Below are positions 5,036-5,295 of a stretch of 5,295 nucleotides of DNA, one piece after another. The notes below the pieces were generated by a model. It made no database searches and was not told the origin of the DNA. It worked only from the letters and a program-made list of their open reading frames with translations. Source of the stretch: Patescibacteria group bacterium (lineage in GTDB: Bacteria; Patescibacteriota; Minisyncoccia; Phycocordibacterales; UBA1006). Both the position numbers and the translations under genes were made by a program. Where the stretch lies: contig JAGQMP010000023.1 of assembly GCA_020428585.1 (NCBI GenBank), forward strand, positions 1 through 5,295, written 5' to 3'. The stretch's first letter is position 1; each line of letters starts with the position of its first letter.

Positions 5036-5176
5036 TTAATAGGCTGTCTCTTCGTGGTGGTGATCTCCTTCATGATTTCCGTTCAACAAATGCTGTACGG
5101 TATGTCCAAAGAGGATGTAGAGAGCCAAAAGACCAAGAGCGGCAAATAGTATTTTATCGTAGGTGCTATACTTCAT
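5036..5176 (-). CDS. 46-aa single-pass membrane protein with His/acidic tail
   Basis: I do not recognise a family. After a short polar start (MKYSTYDK), one membrane helix spans about residues 9-24 (ILFAALGLLALYILFG). The rest is a hydrophilic tail with six histidines in residues 25-41 (H25, H29, H35, H39-H41) mixed with D38, E36, E42 and E43, a pattern typical of transition-metal binding; this is inference. The frame continues upstream to a TTG at 5267-5269. I chose the ATG at 5174-5176 because an extended -10 (TGTTATACT) ends exactly 7 nt before it, so the longer form would not be transcribed from that promoter. The HTVQHLL segment (25-31) resembles HNVVHLL in the neighbouring DUF4383 protein, perhaps by chance. 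It lies 80 bp upstream of the DUF4383 gene on the same strand. Confidence 0.6.
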   Translation of the reverse strand: MKYSTYDKILFAALGLLALYILFGHTVQHLLNGNHEGDHHHEETAY

Positions 5177-5183
5177 TGCTGCT

Positions 5184-5192
5184 AGTATAACA
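5184..5192 (-). promoter_or_regulatory. Extended -10 of the 46-aa gene promoter
   Basis: The minus strand reads TGTTATACT followed by 7 nt (AGCAGCA) and ATG. The predicted transcription start is at or beside the A of the start codon, so the mRNA is probably leaderless. This motif decides the start of the gene. Confidence 0.6.
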
Positions 5193-5295
5193 GTTAATTT
5201 TTTGATTTTGTTGGCGGTTTGAGAGGATGTTAGAACTCTTTTAGCTTTATCAAGGTAGTGTTTTGACAAAAAAATACTTTGTTTGTTCTGATGTA
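5193..5295. other. Right-edge stretch with no supported gene
   Basis: This AT-rich stretch lies upstream of the 46-residue gene promoter. A reading frame extends through it from a TTG at 5267-5269, but it would start upstream of the promoter at 5184-5192. A TTGACA on the plus strand (5263-5268) has no matching -10 within the window. I can support nothing definite here. Confidence 0.5.

Noticed and set aside
4575..5190. Plus-strand frames of 152 and 191 codons opposite the DUF4383 and 46-aa genes.
   Set aside because: They run antisense to two genes with promoters and membrane segments, and cross a terminator and promoter region; their composition looks like mirrored hydrophobic codons.
5263..5290. 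Possible terminator on the minus strand from the T run near 5269-5275.
   Set aside because: The flanking inverted bases are A/T only and would not form a stable stem.
5263..5295. TTGACA on the plus strand as a promoter reading out of the window.
   Set aside because: No TATAAT-like hexamer occurs at 16-18 nt; the position 17 nt downstream reads TTCTGA.

Overview
This is a compact bacterial segment of eight complete genes and one partial gene, with only short intergenic gaps, standard stop codons and simple sigma70-type promoters. I see no RNA gene, CRISPR array, insertion sequence or prophage element. The gene mix and small size suggest a streamlined genome, plausibly Patescibacteria/CPR: a class B PBP2 preceded by a tiny membrane protein, an ATP-cone/Mrr-like nuclease, a LOG-family protein, MscL and a DUF4383 membrane protein. 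That placement is inference, as no rRNA or ribosomal protein marker is present. No reading frame needs UGA as a sense codon, so nothing suggests the recoded Gracilibacteria/Absconditabacteria lineages.

Layout. On the minus strand, 2064 down to 1 reads as one operon: glutamate dehydrogenase, then after a 1-nt gap an 88-aa membrane protein, then with an 8-nt overlap the start of PBP2, which runs off the left edge. Upstream of it is a 61-aa AT-rich orphan (2121-2306) with its own candidate promoter and terminator. Next, an ATP-cone/restriction-endonuclease-like gene (2381-3223, minus) and a LOG-family gene (3294-4025, plus) diverge from a 70-bp promoter region containing a perfect palindrome and an imperfect direct repeat. 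The LOG gene converges on mscL (4055-4474, minus), with a bidirectional terminator between them. The right side holds two more minus-strand membrane proteins: a DUF4383 protein (4563-4955) and a 46-residue His-rich protein (5036-5176).

How it works together. Most genes are separate transcription units with their own promoters and hairpin terminators; the only clear operon is gdh-membrane protein-PBP2. At five genes a -10 hexamer, three of them with the extended TGn motif, lies only 5-9 nt before the start codon, and no gene has a recognisable Shine-Dalgarno sequence. These genes are therefore probably transcribed as leaderless or nearly leaderless mRNAs. This also corrects several gene starts, because longer reading frames beginning at TTG or GTG would start upstream of, or inside, the promoter.

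The less ordinary content is the nuclease/LOG divergent pair, the neighbouring small membrane proteins with His- and Met-rich tails, the coupling of nitrogen metabolism to a cell-wall enzyme, and the leaderless promoter architecture.
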